From NCBI GenBank assembly GCA_951230915.1, contig OX579635.1, positions 15,128,001-15,192,000 of the forward strand: DNA of 64,000 nucleotides, given 5' to 3'. Origin of the DNA: Antitrichia curtipendula. Its lineage: Eukaryota > Streptophyta > Bryopsida > Hypnales > Leucodontaceae. The position numbers and the translations under genes were made by a program. Position 1 is the first letter of the stretch. Each line of letters begins with the position of its first letter. Shown here one piece after another: positions 10,291-22,271 of the stretch. The notes beneath the pieces were generated by a model. The model ran no database searches and was not told the DNA's origin. It saw only the letters and a program-made list of their open reading frames with translations.

Positions 10291-12359
10291 ATCAGGGGTG
10301 ACAGCCTCTTTTCACTGGATTGTATCCCCCCAATGAACAATTAGTTAGCAAATTTTGAATTCATTTCAGCTGGCCAACTCCTCATGGGTGCAATTTTCAG
10401 AGGACCAAATAACTTATTTGGGTACAAGAGACCCAACACTTCCAACTGGTGTATATAAGCTTACTCTGTAAGATTGCCAAATAATTGACAAAATCATTTC
10501 AATTCTCTACTTCCATACTTAATCCTTAAACGACGGGCTCATAACCGTGGAAATCATCTCTTTTGACACCGTGTGAATTGTTGGATTAAAATAATGCAAA
10601 AGCACTCATTGGAAGTCAAATTACTATAGATGATCTTTCTTTTTCCCACAAAATTTGAAGGATGAATAGTTGCACTTCTGTCCTGTACAAGAGATTCTCT
10701 TGTCATTCGTCGGCCGTAAAACGTCCGCCTCGACGTTTAAGGATTAATCAAGAGCCAATGCTGTTGAGGCCAAATTTCGGTTGCTAAGTATGAATTTCTT
10801 GAGCGGTTTTGAACATTAAATGAAGGTGTAGATTAGTGTACTTGATGATAAACAAACCCATTTCCCGTCCCATTTCCATTCAAAGATCTATGGCCATGGA
10901 TGTTGAGCCCACACACGGTTTCATCTCACTAATGGTTAGGAGGGTTAGTTACTTAGTTTAGCAACACTCATAGGAAATGGGACGGTGTCCCAAAGCTGTG
11001 TAAATCACTTCCACATTTGATAATATGAAGTGCAAACATCAATTACATTATACTGGCAGATAATCAGATACAATGCATTCATTGGGTACTTTCCAATTGC
11101 AAGACAAACCAAAGTCTAATTATTAGTTATACACTGAATAGTGAAGTTAAGTTGCCCTTCACTAATTTCTCAACATTCTACACTAAATAAATATGTATTG
11201 TTACTCTACATTGCATAGGGGTTTTAAGGAGATCCATACTAATTATTCGGCATTACACATTATATAAATATCTACCTTTGTTGTACACCAATAGTTATTG
11301 AAGTGTTCGGGGGTTGTACATCATGTTTTAAACATCTACAATTTTCTACAATAAGTCCCTTTAATTTTTTTTGGTCCTCCTAATACCTCTATTAAGTGCA
11401 AAAAGATATAGAAATGCAAGAATCATATGTCTTGCATGGATTGGTGCATTGTCCAAGTTTAGAGAGTCACATGCGTCTCTATGTGGAAAAGTAGTGAGTC
11501 ATGAGGTAAATTCTCTATATAAGGCAACCTAATTGTTAAAGCGACCCAATATGACTATTGGTGTAGTTATTTTTCCAAATTTTTTGTAATTGAGTACATA
11601 GATACAAAATTTTAAAATTGGGACACATTTCAATTAATGACCATAACACCTAGGATAACAAATGCTAAAGGTTTCTCTGTACTAAAAGGTGTAAAAGGGG
11701 GCTTTATGAATCCTAAAGCATCTTCAAGTTATGGAAAATAATATGCCTCTCTTCATCAAAGAAAGAGTGAAATCTATTCATTTATACTCAAATAGAGTCC
11801 ATTGTGATTATGTGTTCTCTTTCCTGTATTTAGCAATTAACAAACACTTTTGAATCTAAAAGAACATGCATTTTCTAAAAGTATAGGAACCTTTTCTTTG
11901 TTCTAGTAAATTGTACCTACCATCATAGGGCACCTAGTAAGCCATGCTTAGGATAAAAGCATGACACATCTATCAATTTTGTTACATTTGAAGAAATTTT
12001 ACAAGAAACAAGTGACATGTGGAAAAGTGGTGAACTTGCTCATAGATAAAACTATGGTTGATGTCAAAACTAACATCCTAATGTTATGTTTGATGTCCAA
12101 AAAATTTGACATCCAGTTTTGGGACGTTAGAAAAAACACGGGTTTCTTCTAGTGAGAGAATGGAGATTGAAACACCTATAGATCTGAAGCCTATGATAGA
12201 TGCAAGCTATAGATTTGAACAACTAGATTTAATAGTACAAACTTTAGATGAACCTCCACAATATGTGCTTCTTTGTGTATTGCTATTAAGGATCCTAAGT
12301 AGTATACAATTTTTGGCAGTATGGCATTCCTATCTTAGCTTGTAGCATTTTCCATTTTC
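10291..12359. other. Mostly unannotated; contains a family H copy
   Basis: About 10,563-10,745 is an inverted copy of the repeat found at 29,785-29,945 and 31,315-31,480 (shared words: GCAAAAGCACTCATTGGAAG, GTTGCACTT, GTCATTCGTCGGCCG). The rest is AT-rich with no supported gene. TTTCTTCTAGTG at about 12,144 looks like a CACTA right end, but I found no matching left end. Confidence 0.45.
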
Positions 12360-13390
12360 TGCATTTTCATGTAGTGTATGTGGTAGGAAAAAGTGTTGCA
12401 TTTTTGTTATCTACTTACGATTGTGTTGTAAACACATTTCAAGCTTATCTTGGTAAAGTATTCTAATTGTTATTGTGGTTTAACGGCTTCAACATTTTTG
12501 AATTTTTATTTCATGGTTTTGCTTGACTTGAAGCATTTTTGAATTGCTTGCATATTTTTGAGTACTGCATGGTCTCTATAGTTGATGGAGTTTTGATCTT
12601 ACATTTTGTAATTCACATGTTATTGGATGTGAATGTTCTACTTCTAGTGCATGTGTTGTATTTTTTGTCTTCAATGTATTTTTTAGCCCTTTTAGCTTTT
12701 TTGAGTTTGGAATTTCTAGGTTTTCATGTAATCTATTTTTCACTAGAGGAAGAAGGCAACAGTCTAAAAAATGTGCTTGAAATTGTGTTATGACAGAATT
12801 TCAAACCTAATTTGATTAAAATGTATTATCATTCTAGATGCATATTATATACTCCAAGTAGTTTTGAATTTTTCTTCTATCCATTTTTTTTTGCCTCCAA
12901 GAAGTTTAGATTTGTTTTTTATTTCTAATTTTTTTGGACTTTAAATAGTTTTGGATTTGTTTTCCCTTTCCATTATTTTTTGGGCTTTAGGTACTTTAGG
13001 ATTTTTTTCCTTTCTATTTTTTTGGTCTTCAATTAATGCTAGTTTTTCTAAATCATTCCATTTGAAGGTGGCTCAATCCAATTTTGGATTTGTTTTTCCT
13101 TTCCATTGTTTTTCCTAATTTTTTTTTATATGATTTTATTTTGTCTTTAATCTTGGTATTTGCCTTTTTCACTTTATTTTTTTTCCTTATAACAAAGTAA
13201 GGGTATTGAAAAAATTTCCCCTTGTTAATTGAAAGTTATAATACGGGGGCATAAAATATCATGAATTAGAAAATTAGGCAATGATAAGGCCCTTTTAATT
13301 GGTCATGGTTATCAAAATATCCCTCAAAATAAAAACTCTAGCCGCACGTGATGTACAAACCTCCATATGGAGTGCCCCCCGTGGCAATCA
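12360..13390 (+). repeat. Family C repeat, copy 1
   Basis: The right part (13,190-13,390) matches 61,075-61,270: AAGTAAGGGT, then GGCATAAAATA, then AGAAAATTAGG, then AAATATCC.TCAAAATAAAA, then GATGTACA. The upstream part shares a T-rich, diverged layout with 60.25-61.05 kb. No intact protein is encoded. Copy 2 is the sequence that splits a family A element at 58,966-61,328. Ends were not defined for this copy. Confidence 0.55.
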
Positions 13391-13749
13391 CCCTTCTATA
13401 TTAAACCTGCATGTGTCCCTAAACATGTCGTGCAGATGCCACATGGCATCTACAAAGGCTTAGGTAAATGGAGGATTATTTTTTTGAAAGTCAACCATAA
13501 AGTTGACTTTATTAGACGGACAAAGGGTCTACAAGACATCCTAGACATCATGTCACCTTGTTTGAAAAGACAACCTTGATCGAAAAATATCTTCAACTTC
13601 GAGGGATCCACTTTCCAAGAGTAGTAGTCATTGGATGTCAATGGGGATGTTGAGTTTTAGCATTGTCTTGAACACCATTCTTCTTTATTATGTTTTTATT
13701 GTAATCATATCATTTATTTTTTTAGAGATGTAAAAAATCATTTTATATT

Positions 13750-14410
13750 TAAAAGTCAATTTTACTAATTTGTCACATTTGATGTTTAGTAGTTTTGAGT
13801 ACTCTAGAGTATCCAAAAATACCAATCTTGAGCTGAAATTTTGGTGGTCAATTTCTATAGCAGGAAGGAATGTTCCTATCAGAGGTCATCTAAAAATATA
13901 TAATTTTATATCCTCCATGTTTATGTAAGTAGGGCTCCCTTGAGCACACACTTTTGAACATTGAAGATGGATTTAAGCTCATTATTTGGTGAAATCTCAT
14001 CACCATCATATCCTCACAAATTGCCAAATGCCAATTTCCTTGTAAATTATTTTTCCTATTTCTTACAAATTAAAACGGCAATATCTATTTTTTGGAGATT
14101 CTACACTTTCTACTTTTTCTACTTAGAGAATTTTTCTATAATTTTCCTTCAGGGGTTACCTTCTTTTCAAAGGTCCATACATTGACCATATTATATATTT
14201 AAAATTTAAAATTTAAAAATTTAAAAAATTTAAAAAATTTAAAAATTAATTTTTTTCTTAAATTAAATTTTTTAAGAAAAATTAAAATTTTTATTTTATT
14301 TAAAAAAAAAAAAAAAAAAAATTTTTTTAATAATTTTATAATATTCTCGAAAAAATCCCATGAAAATTGTCAAAATACTACAAAATCAGTTAGTCTTTTG
14401 TACAACAATC
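13750..14410 (+). repeat. Family F-related sequence with an AT tract
   Basis: CTACTTAGAGAATTTTTCTA (about 14,118) and the neighbouring TTCCTT block recur in the element at 52,309-53,040, and inverted near 15,690-15,750. The stretch 14,195-14,340 is almost pure A and T with runs of AAATTT and a 20-base A run, and carries no other signal. No terminal repeats were found for this copy. Confidence 0.45.
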
Positions 14411-15179
14411 CACCAAGATTTTGTTCCTTTTGCTTTTTAAATAGAGATAGGATTTGAGATTGTTTTGTGGTCCAACTTCATGAAGAAGAATATGAAGCCC
14501 CGCATTTGGTATATTTTGATGTCAATTTTTGAGATCATTCTCAATTGTTTTTAATTTGGATAGAATATGTGTGACAAAAAACCTTATAGGAACCTTCCAA
14601 ACTCCAACCGCCCCTATTTCTTTAACCATTTAGCACAATTGATTGATTTTGCAAGGGTTTGCTTCATTAAAGTCCAATTATTGATAATTGCCTTTTCATT
14701 AATGACTTACCTCATGTACAAAAATATTATAAACAATCCATATATTGCAATTCGTCCTTTTACCTACAATATACTATATTTTTAGAGCAAAAGCTCAAAG
14801 ATAGAAGTTATCTTTTCTATAGCAAACAATGATTATATTCCTTGAAGGATTGATGATGCTTGGCCTCACAGTTCAACTGTATTATAAGAGAACTAAAAAA
14901 GTTTGTTTGTCTTATTACTTTTAAGTTCTCTATTGTACAATCAATTTATTCAATTTATTCTAAAAACTCAAAAGAGATTCAAGGTTCCATACACTTCAAA
15001 GGAATTACAAGCCTTCGAAAATATCAACTAAGAATATCCATCATCTTCTTAGAGGACGTTTGGTGTATAAGTTGCCAACCAATATGCAATTTTCCTATTT
15101 TGATTATACATCTCGTGTAAAAAATTTCTTGTACAACTCTTAAAATTAGCAAATTTTTGTGCTAATCATAGATTTAAAA
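14411..15179. other. AT-rich stretch with no recognised feature
   Basis: Two short open frames (14,567-14,785 and 14,860-15,120) have no domain that I recognise and no supporting splice or codon signal. No repeat ends seen. Confidence 0.4.
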
Positions 15180-15318
15180 CACTACAAGAAAATGGGGGTA
15201 TAAATGACTTGTCCACAATGATTGCAAAATGATTGCAAAGTGACTGCAAAATGACTATTTTGTAGTCACTGTTGTTGGTGCAGTCATTGTGAACAAGTCA
15301 TTTATACCCCTATTTTAA
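15180..15318 (+). mobile_element. CACTA-like MITE
   Basis: It starts CACTACAAGAAAA, the classical end of CACTA (En/Spm) transposons. The arm GGGGGTATAAATGACTTGTC (15,194 onward) is matched by an inverted arm GACAAGTCATTTATACCCC-like at about 15,289-15,311, with about 30 paired bases and one or two mismatches. Between the arms are short repeats of ATGATTGCAAA. The right terminus is degenerate (TTTTAATAGTTAG instead of TTTTCTTGTAGTG). Confidence 0.75.
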
Positions 15319-15599
15319 TAGTTAGAGATTTTATGTCATTTTTAAAATTTCATTGAACGTTTGTTTCTTGAACTTTTGGGGATCTAAATTTTTTTTTTTT
15401 AAATTGACAAAAACATTTTTTTGTAGAATAGATCAATAGTCCATATAAATAATAATAAATTTATTTAGTCCATTGTGATGAATGAGGTTAAAGATACAAA
15501 TTTTTGTTTTGAGAGCAATCATGAAATATATATAAAAAAATAATAATAAACTATAACATAAATGAAATTCTATTTCCTTAATTTTTTTCTATACATTTC

Positions 15600-15900
15600 T
15601 AGCATTATTTTTCTGGGAGCACTTTATAATTTACAAAAGAGTTAAAAAAAATGTAAAAAAATGTTTAATGTATACATCTTTAAGAAGAAGGTATTCTAGG
15701 AAGGAAAAACATAGAAAAATTCTCTAAGTAGGAGAACTAAAAAAGTGCAAAATCTCATGAAAATAGGTACTTTCACAGTTTCACTATAGTTTCACATTTT
15801 AATTTGTAAAAAATAGGAAAAGAGCTTTTTTTTAAACTAACAGTTATCCATTTGGGAAGGGTTCATACTTCATAGTGATGAGATTTCACCAAAATATTGA
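15600..15900 (-). repeat. Family F-related sequence, inverted copy
   Basis: AGAAAAATTCTCTAAGTAGG (about 15,714) is the reverse complement of the conserved word in the copies at 14.1 and 52.86 kb. The flanking AAGGTATTCTAGGAAGGAAA and GTATACATCTTTAAGA blocks also match in reverse. Boundaries are not clear. Confidence 0.4.
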
Positions 15901-16088
15901 TCTTAGAAGTTAGAACCATATTTATTGTTTAGAAATTGCACATAATGGGAGTGCATTTGCACTCATGTGAAGTGCACAAAATAATATATGTATTTGATTC
16001 CCTTGGTTAGAAATATGCTTTCCTATTATGCAAATAGACCATGAAAAATTCATCTCCATATCATTGAATTTGGAAACTCCTAATGTAA

Positions 16089-16240
16089 TGGGGAATTTTG
16101 TTAAAATGACAATCATTGTGGAACTTTGGCACTTTTATAATTTACGCAGTGCGGTCTGAAATCTATACCAATCCTAGATGGTTTAGACCGCACAGTCTAA
16201 AAATGGCGTATGGAATATCGCCATTTTAACAAAATTTCCT
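16089..16240. mobile_element. Foldback MITE, about 150 bp
   Basis: GGGGAATTTTGTTAAAATG at the left faces CCATTTTAACAAAATTTCCT at the right, giving terminal inverted repeats of about 19 bases. Inside lies a second stem, GTGCGGTCTGAAATC against GGTTTAGACCGCAC (16,148-16,191), and a third small one, ATGGCG against CGCCAT. The whole unit could fold into a branched hairpin. Confidence 0.7.
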
Positions 16241-19200
16241 ATTGTAATAAAAATCCCTAAACCTTGTAGTGTGACAAATAAACAAAAATGATTTTTAAAT
16301 ATAATTTTTTTTTAAATTTCTAAAAAAAGAAATATCTAATTACCATTAAGTTAGACATTTCCAATAAAAATTTCAAGTTCATGAGGTTTATGCTTCAAAA
16401 GGTATAGAGGATAACAAGAAAGTCACTCTCTTTCTAACTGTAAATAGGACTGGTCTTTCTTGCAATGACCCAATAGCAAATTCCAAATGTAATGAAAGAC
16501 AAGTCTTTTTTCTTTAAATTTTTCAAAGTTCAAACTTCATCTTTCTAAACAATTGCTCCAAATGCTTTAATTTAAACATTATAAATCTTAGAAATGCTAA
16601 AGAATTAGGCTCTAAGAAATTGGTGGAGAAGTAGACATTTAAGTTAGATACAAGATCCTACATTTAGGAGTTGCAAAAGAGATCATCAATTTGACCACTC
16701 CACCTTGTTTTCAAACTTGTGTTGTTTTGTAGCAATTTTGTTCAAAAGCATGCAAAGAAACTTTATGAACTTTAGAGGTTAATTTAGTTTTTCAATAGTG
16801 GCAACTTGCACATTACCAATTGGAACTTGTCCGGCCTTCATTTCTTAACTTTGCCCCTGTTTAGTGAGGCCCACATCTTTTCTTCTCCTTTAATGTGCTG
16901 TACACGGTCACTTTTCAAAGATTGGCAAATCTTGAGGCCGGTCTCTAAAGAGCCCTTCCCTTGAGGGGGCCAACTGGGCCGAGCTCAGTACACTCAGTCA
17001 CATGTGTTTCAGTTCAAATTCAATTCAATTTGTACACAACGGAACATGACAAATGCTGAGCATACCAAGGGAATATGCAATTCCAGATTGGGCCATTAGA
17101 GACGGTCCAGTTGAATGGAGCATGGGCCTCAACCCTGGGCCATGACTCACAGCTAGAGACGCCATGCATCTGAAACTGTAGTACCGGTACTTCAGGCCAC
17201 CTGGGAGGCAACGAATGCAAGTTGCAAATGCAAAAAGATACGTACTGCGGCCCAACGAGCGAGCTCCTTTAACTCCAGGCTTCGCTAGCTCAGTCCCACT
17301 TGGGGTGCTAGCTAGCTGCAACCTAAAGAATTCTACGGCCCAAACCAATTCGGGAACCAATTCTGGATCAGAAACCAATTGGCACTCCAGCCCAAGCCCA
17401 AACCATGCAGTGCATCATCTATTCCCCACTTAATCACCTCGCTAATGCTAAGTTGCAATGCTTTCATTGACAAGATAAGCGCCAAGATAACTTACTAGCT
17501 GACACCACGGTCCTTACTGATCCGTCAAATGGGGATCGGACCATGTCGTACTGTCGAGGAAAACAGGCAATGCAAGTTGAGCATTAAGGTAACTAAGTAA
17601 ACAGTGGCAATGGAACCGGACAGGAGAGAATCAAGGAGGATGGTTATCCGCTGCATCACACATTAGCTTCAGTTCGGCAGTGATACTTCGAGATCATTGC
17701 AGCATTAGATCGATCGCCCAGAATCATATCGAAATCCTAGGGCGCTAAATAATCCTCTTCCAATTCAGAGGAATAAAGTATATCTTTGCAAAAAGAATTG
17801 AACCGGAGCTACATAATTATGCTTCGGTAGATCGAATTATCAATGGTTTCCATTCCTGCACGTCGCTAGCTAGTGGTATGGATTAGGCTGAATTCAAAAT
17901 AATATAGCTTGCTGTGCGGATCGAGCACCGCCAGTACCGGGTCAGAGGGAGTACGTCTGTCGATCTTCAGTGGTTTATATACACATGCACTAGATGCTGG
18001 ACCCGCTTTGGAAAAACTAGTTTTTTCTAATAATTAATTAAAGAGTTACAATTCAAAAGAGAGTGTCAAGTGAGCCTCGTGACTGCCGAAACGCCTCGCT
18101 AGTCGCTACTAGACAAGTAGCTTTTGTAATATAAAGCTTCTGTGCACTACTGCTGAAGGTACGTACTAGTTTCTTGTACCGAAAAGGTGTTGCCCAGTCC
18201 GTCGTTCAAGGCTCCTTTGTACTCTGTCTCATTGGCTAGTTATGCTTGTTAAGAGGAATACATATATAATACTGCATAGACCCATTCTAAACCATTAGAT
18301 CAACCAAATATGGATGTCCTCGATCGAGACTTAGAAAGGCTTGGCCCTGACTTGGCATTATATCCAAATAGTGTTGATGAGCCTCTGAGCTCTCAAGCGT
18401 TAACTAGTCCATAAGGGAATTTTGTATCATTGGAGATGTCAAAACTAGTTCTTGGTTGTTTCTTGTCCTTGCGCCAGTACTAAATATTCTAGATGCTTCA
18501 GTATTTGTTCACTGTATAGAGAGGCTGCAAGGAGGTCTTGGCTGCAACATCTCACTGAAGTATAGCTTGCAACCTCGCTCCCTGAGGTATGGCACAAATC
18601 AACATAAATGTGTAGTTCTTATCCGTGTCGTCGTCTTTCTAGCTGCAGCAAACGTTGGATAAGACAAATAGTTTCTTGGATTGCGTACTGGGATGAAATC
18701 CTTCCATTCGATAAGCTCTCTCGATCGAGATAAGGTCTTGGTAAGCTTCAATTGCTTGTAATTATGATTAAGGATTGCACGTACAAGACAGTCGATGAAA
18801 TGGTCGCTTCAAGCAACTTGGGTCACATAAATTATAATGAGAGTACTGTGACGTACTGTGCCAATGTGCCATGATTTTTGCTTCTACTTGCTTCAGGAAT
18901 CCTAGTCCCAACATCGGCAACTAGCAAAGTGTATGTCCACTTGTGCATCGGTGAATCCAGTGTAATCGGTACTATCGATACTATCGGTGCTATTTCATCA
19001 TATGTTAAAATTCTGCTAATAAAATAATAACCTCTCCGTGCTTTTAGTTAGATTTGGTGTTTGCAGTAGCTTGATTGCCCCTGTTAGCGAGTAAGTAGAT
19101 CAGTTAGAGCACGATGATTTATAGAGACAGAGAGTACTGAGTTGAGCCCATGTCATTCTAGCATTGGTTGAGTTTGATTCATGCCTCACCCAGGCTCTGT

Positions 19201-19727
19201 TTCAGAGAGAGTCTAGCTCCAGACACCATGCGGCGTGTACACAAATGTAAATGCCTCCCAAACTCTGTCCTAATGTGAGCCTCATATTCGTTAATGTGGT
19301 GGATTCTAGTGAAATTGGCGCTGATTTAGTGCCGAAGTTTTCACACCTGTCCTATGATTTCAGAGCTCTGGGCAGTAGGACAAGCCGTTATAACGAAAAT
19401 ATGACCCTTCTGATAGTAAGTTACAGGGATATTAGTACCGGGCGCATGTATTGATTGATCACTTTAGAAGCTTGTTAAACCTTAATTTTGCAATTGTTAG
19501 CAGAGGTTACTAACAAATTTGCTTTATATTTGTGTCGAGGAGGTAGTGATAAGTGTTTTATTCTGGTGGCATGCAGGAGAACCGCCAAGCATTTCTCGAA
19601 GGACCTGGCAACATGTCTTGCAATAGCATCTTCGTAAATTTGGAGGCCAGACAGTGAGCTCTCGAGTAAGTCCTTTCAGAGAGGGGTGAAAATTATCAGT
19701 TCCTCACAAGAATTGAACTCCAGCACA
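16241..19727. other. Region upstream of the SWEET gene, no gene seen
   Basis: From about 16.85 to 19.7 kb the sequence is less AT-rich and free of the repeat families seen elsewhere in the window, as expected near a gene. Open frames at 17,025-17,433, 18,456-18,662 and 19,251-19,454 are short, overlap on opposite strands or lack any domain. No TATA box or transcription start could be chosen with confidence. GTAAGT at about 19,666, closely followed by pyrimidines and CAG, might belong to a 5' UTR intron. Confidence 0.4.
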
Positions 19728-22225
19728 ATGACTTCTCTTGTCAAGGTCGTGTTTGGAGTCTTGGGTAAGTCGTACTCTTCCAATTCGGAGATCATACAGT
19801 TAAAATCTAAGGTTCTATGAAGTTCAATTCAGCGGTCTCTCATTTATATCCTTGCAACTCAAATGTATACTTAGACCTTCCAACCATAGCCAAACTATTG
19901 ATGTCCAAAATTTGCATGGTCAAATTCGTGAAAGATGACGGGGTTTATGAGCTCCAAAAATTGTGGTTTCAAGTGCTCAAGCTCTGAAATCTAGTCCTTT
20001 CAAGTGCATAGAGCCCTGAAAACTAGGAATTTCAAGTAATCAGATGCGGTTTTGACCTAGGTGCCCAAATAAAACTTTGACACCAAAATCTATGAATGTG
20101 TACACAGTTATGAGTTTCAGTTTGCCGTAGGGCAACCCGAATCGTATTTCTTCAGTTCCTCAAAACCAGCCTGCCAATTTAGTGGAATTCAGCAATTTTA
20201 TGGGGTTTAGGGATCTGTGGACTTTCACGGTATTTGGAGCTGGGTGCTGCAGTCTTTACAGTCATTGCTGAAAATATGGTGCTGAAAATTTGAAGAAGAT
20301 GTACTTATGGTCTGTATTGGAATTAATAGGTTTCTGTTGGAATGTTTTTTGTTGCATACAGGTAACATAACTGCCGCGTTTTTCTTCCTGTCACCTTTGT
20401 AAGAACCTCAGCTCCCCAGGAAATTTGATTGCTTACTATTTAGAGCTTTCGTCAATCCTTCTAGCAGTGAAATTTTCAGTAGTAATTCTTTGGTTATGAC
20501 ACACTCTTTACTGCGTCAAATTGATAAGATTTATCATGTCACATACGTAGTGTAAATTTCCGTATTCCGTGCTTGACTTCAAAGACAGCATGGATTCATC
20601 CATTGGGGTTATGTCTGTGCAGGACAACGTTCTGGAGGATCTTCTGTAACAGGAAAGTGGGCGATTTTTCAGCGGTCCCATATTTGACAGCTGCGCTCAA
20701 TTGCAGTTTCTGGACATTGTATGGCCTCCCCGTGATCAATTTCCAGGTGCTGGTGGTGACCATCAATGCTGCCGGTGCTTGCCTTGAGATTTTCTACATC
20801 ACTGTTTATATTATTTTCTCCGAAGGAAAGCCCAGGGTATGTCACTCTAAAAAACCCTTTGACCTAGGTAGTCACCAAAATACTATGATTATTGGACAAA
20901 ATACGTGCATTCTTTGCTTCTGCAATAAATAGTGAAGTCATCCATCAAGGACGCCAGCCTATGACCAACGTAGTCACTCAAAAATGATTTGATTTTTGGA
21001 CCACTAGCTAGGTGCATTCATCATTTCTACATTGATTTCGAAAGTCATCCATCGGCCACTTTTCAACCTCCGCGTCGTTAACTAGACTACTTGCTAGCTA
21101 GACAATCATATTGCAAATCCAATAGTTTGAAAGTGTTGACAAGTGTGCAAAGTACTCCAAAATGTCATTGACAAGTGGGTCATATCAAAAAGGTTCAAGT
21201 GAATAAATCGAACTTTATAAAAAGCATTTTGATAAGAATGATGTATTTGGATTCCTGCTTGTAGCACTGAACCTCTAAATATTGCTATCAATGCAGGCAT
21301 TGTGTTCTCTAAAACATTCACAATTGCAACAAATCCAGTGTAACTTCACTTCGGCATTGTTTCTGTGCATGCATCCCAAGTGGAATGGACTCCTTCCTTT
21401 CATTCTAATCATTTCTCGGTTGCACATGAAATTGCATATTTTTGCAGATGAAGGTTGTGAAATTGCTCATGTCGATGGCCTTCGGCTTCATCTTGGTGGC
21501 AGGATTGGTTGTGGGTGTTGAGCATGACCTGAACACGAGGAGAGCGATTCTCGGTGTCCTGTCCGCTACTTTTGCAACACTCGTGTATGCTGCTCCTCTC
21601 ACTGTCATGGTACGTACGTGTGTCAACCAGTGCTACCTACGTAAGAGAAGAATGTCAATTTTAGATTTTGTATTCTGGAAAATGGGACACATTCATGGGA
21701 CACAATACATTAAACAGACAACTTTAGAATGCATTTATTTAGTGGTCATTTTTTGCATATATTACTTGAAAACAACCGAACTTTGTATTCATTGGGCAGG
21801 TTTTACTGACTGAATTGGTTCTTATTGTTGCAGAAAACAGTAATACAAACAAAAAGCGTGGAGTTTATGCCTTTTCTGCTATCCCTCTTTATTGTCTTGA
21901 ATTGCTCAGCTTGGACAGTGTACTCATTTCTGCCCCCAAAAGACTTCTACATTGCGGTATTTCTCTTTAACAATCATGTCTTTCGTTGCCCATGTGTAGA
22001 TTACATACCAATTGTAGATATCTCTTTTCGAAAAGGGAATTCAAAAGAATTACATGCCACATTTAACTAATTTTGGACTTTGAAGTGAATTATGGACAAA
22101 ACATTCAAAGATCTCTAGATAATAACATCTGGAGATCTCCAGATGTTTGTATAGATCGTCAAATGTTTTGTATTGATCTCCCATTGTTTTGCATAGATAT
22201 CTTGATGTTTTACATTATTTTTATT

Positions 22226-22271
<46 letters not shown>

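Noticed and set aside
12130..12155. TTTCTTCTAGTG as the right end of a CACTA element
   Set aside because: No CACTAGAAGAAA-type left end was found in the preceding few kilobases; the match may be chance or a lone remnant.
17020..17433. Overlapping frames on both strands upstream of SWEET
   Set aside because: No recognisable domain. The openness on both strands reflects higher GC content here.
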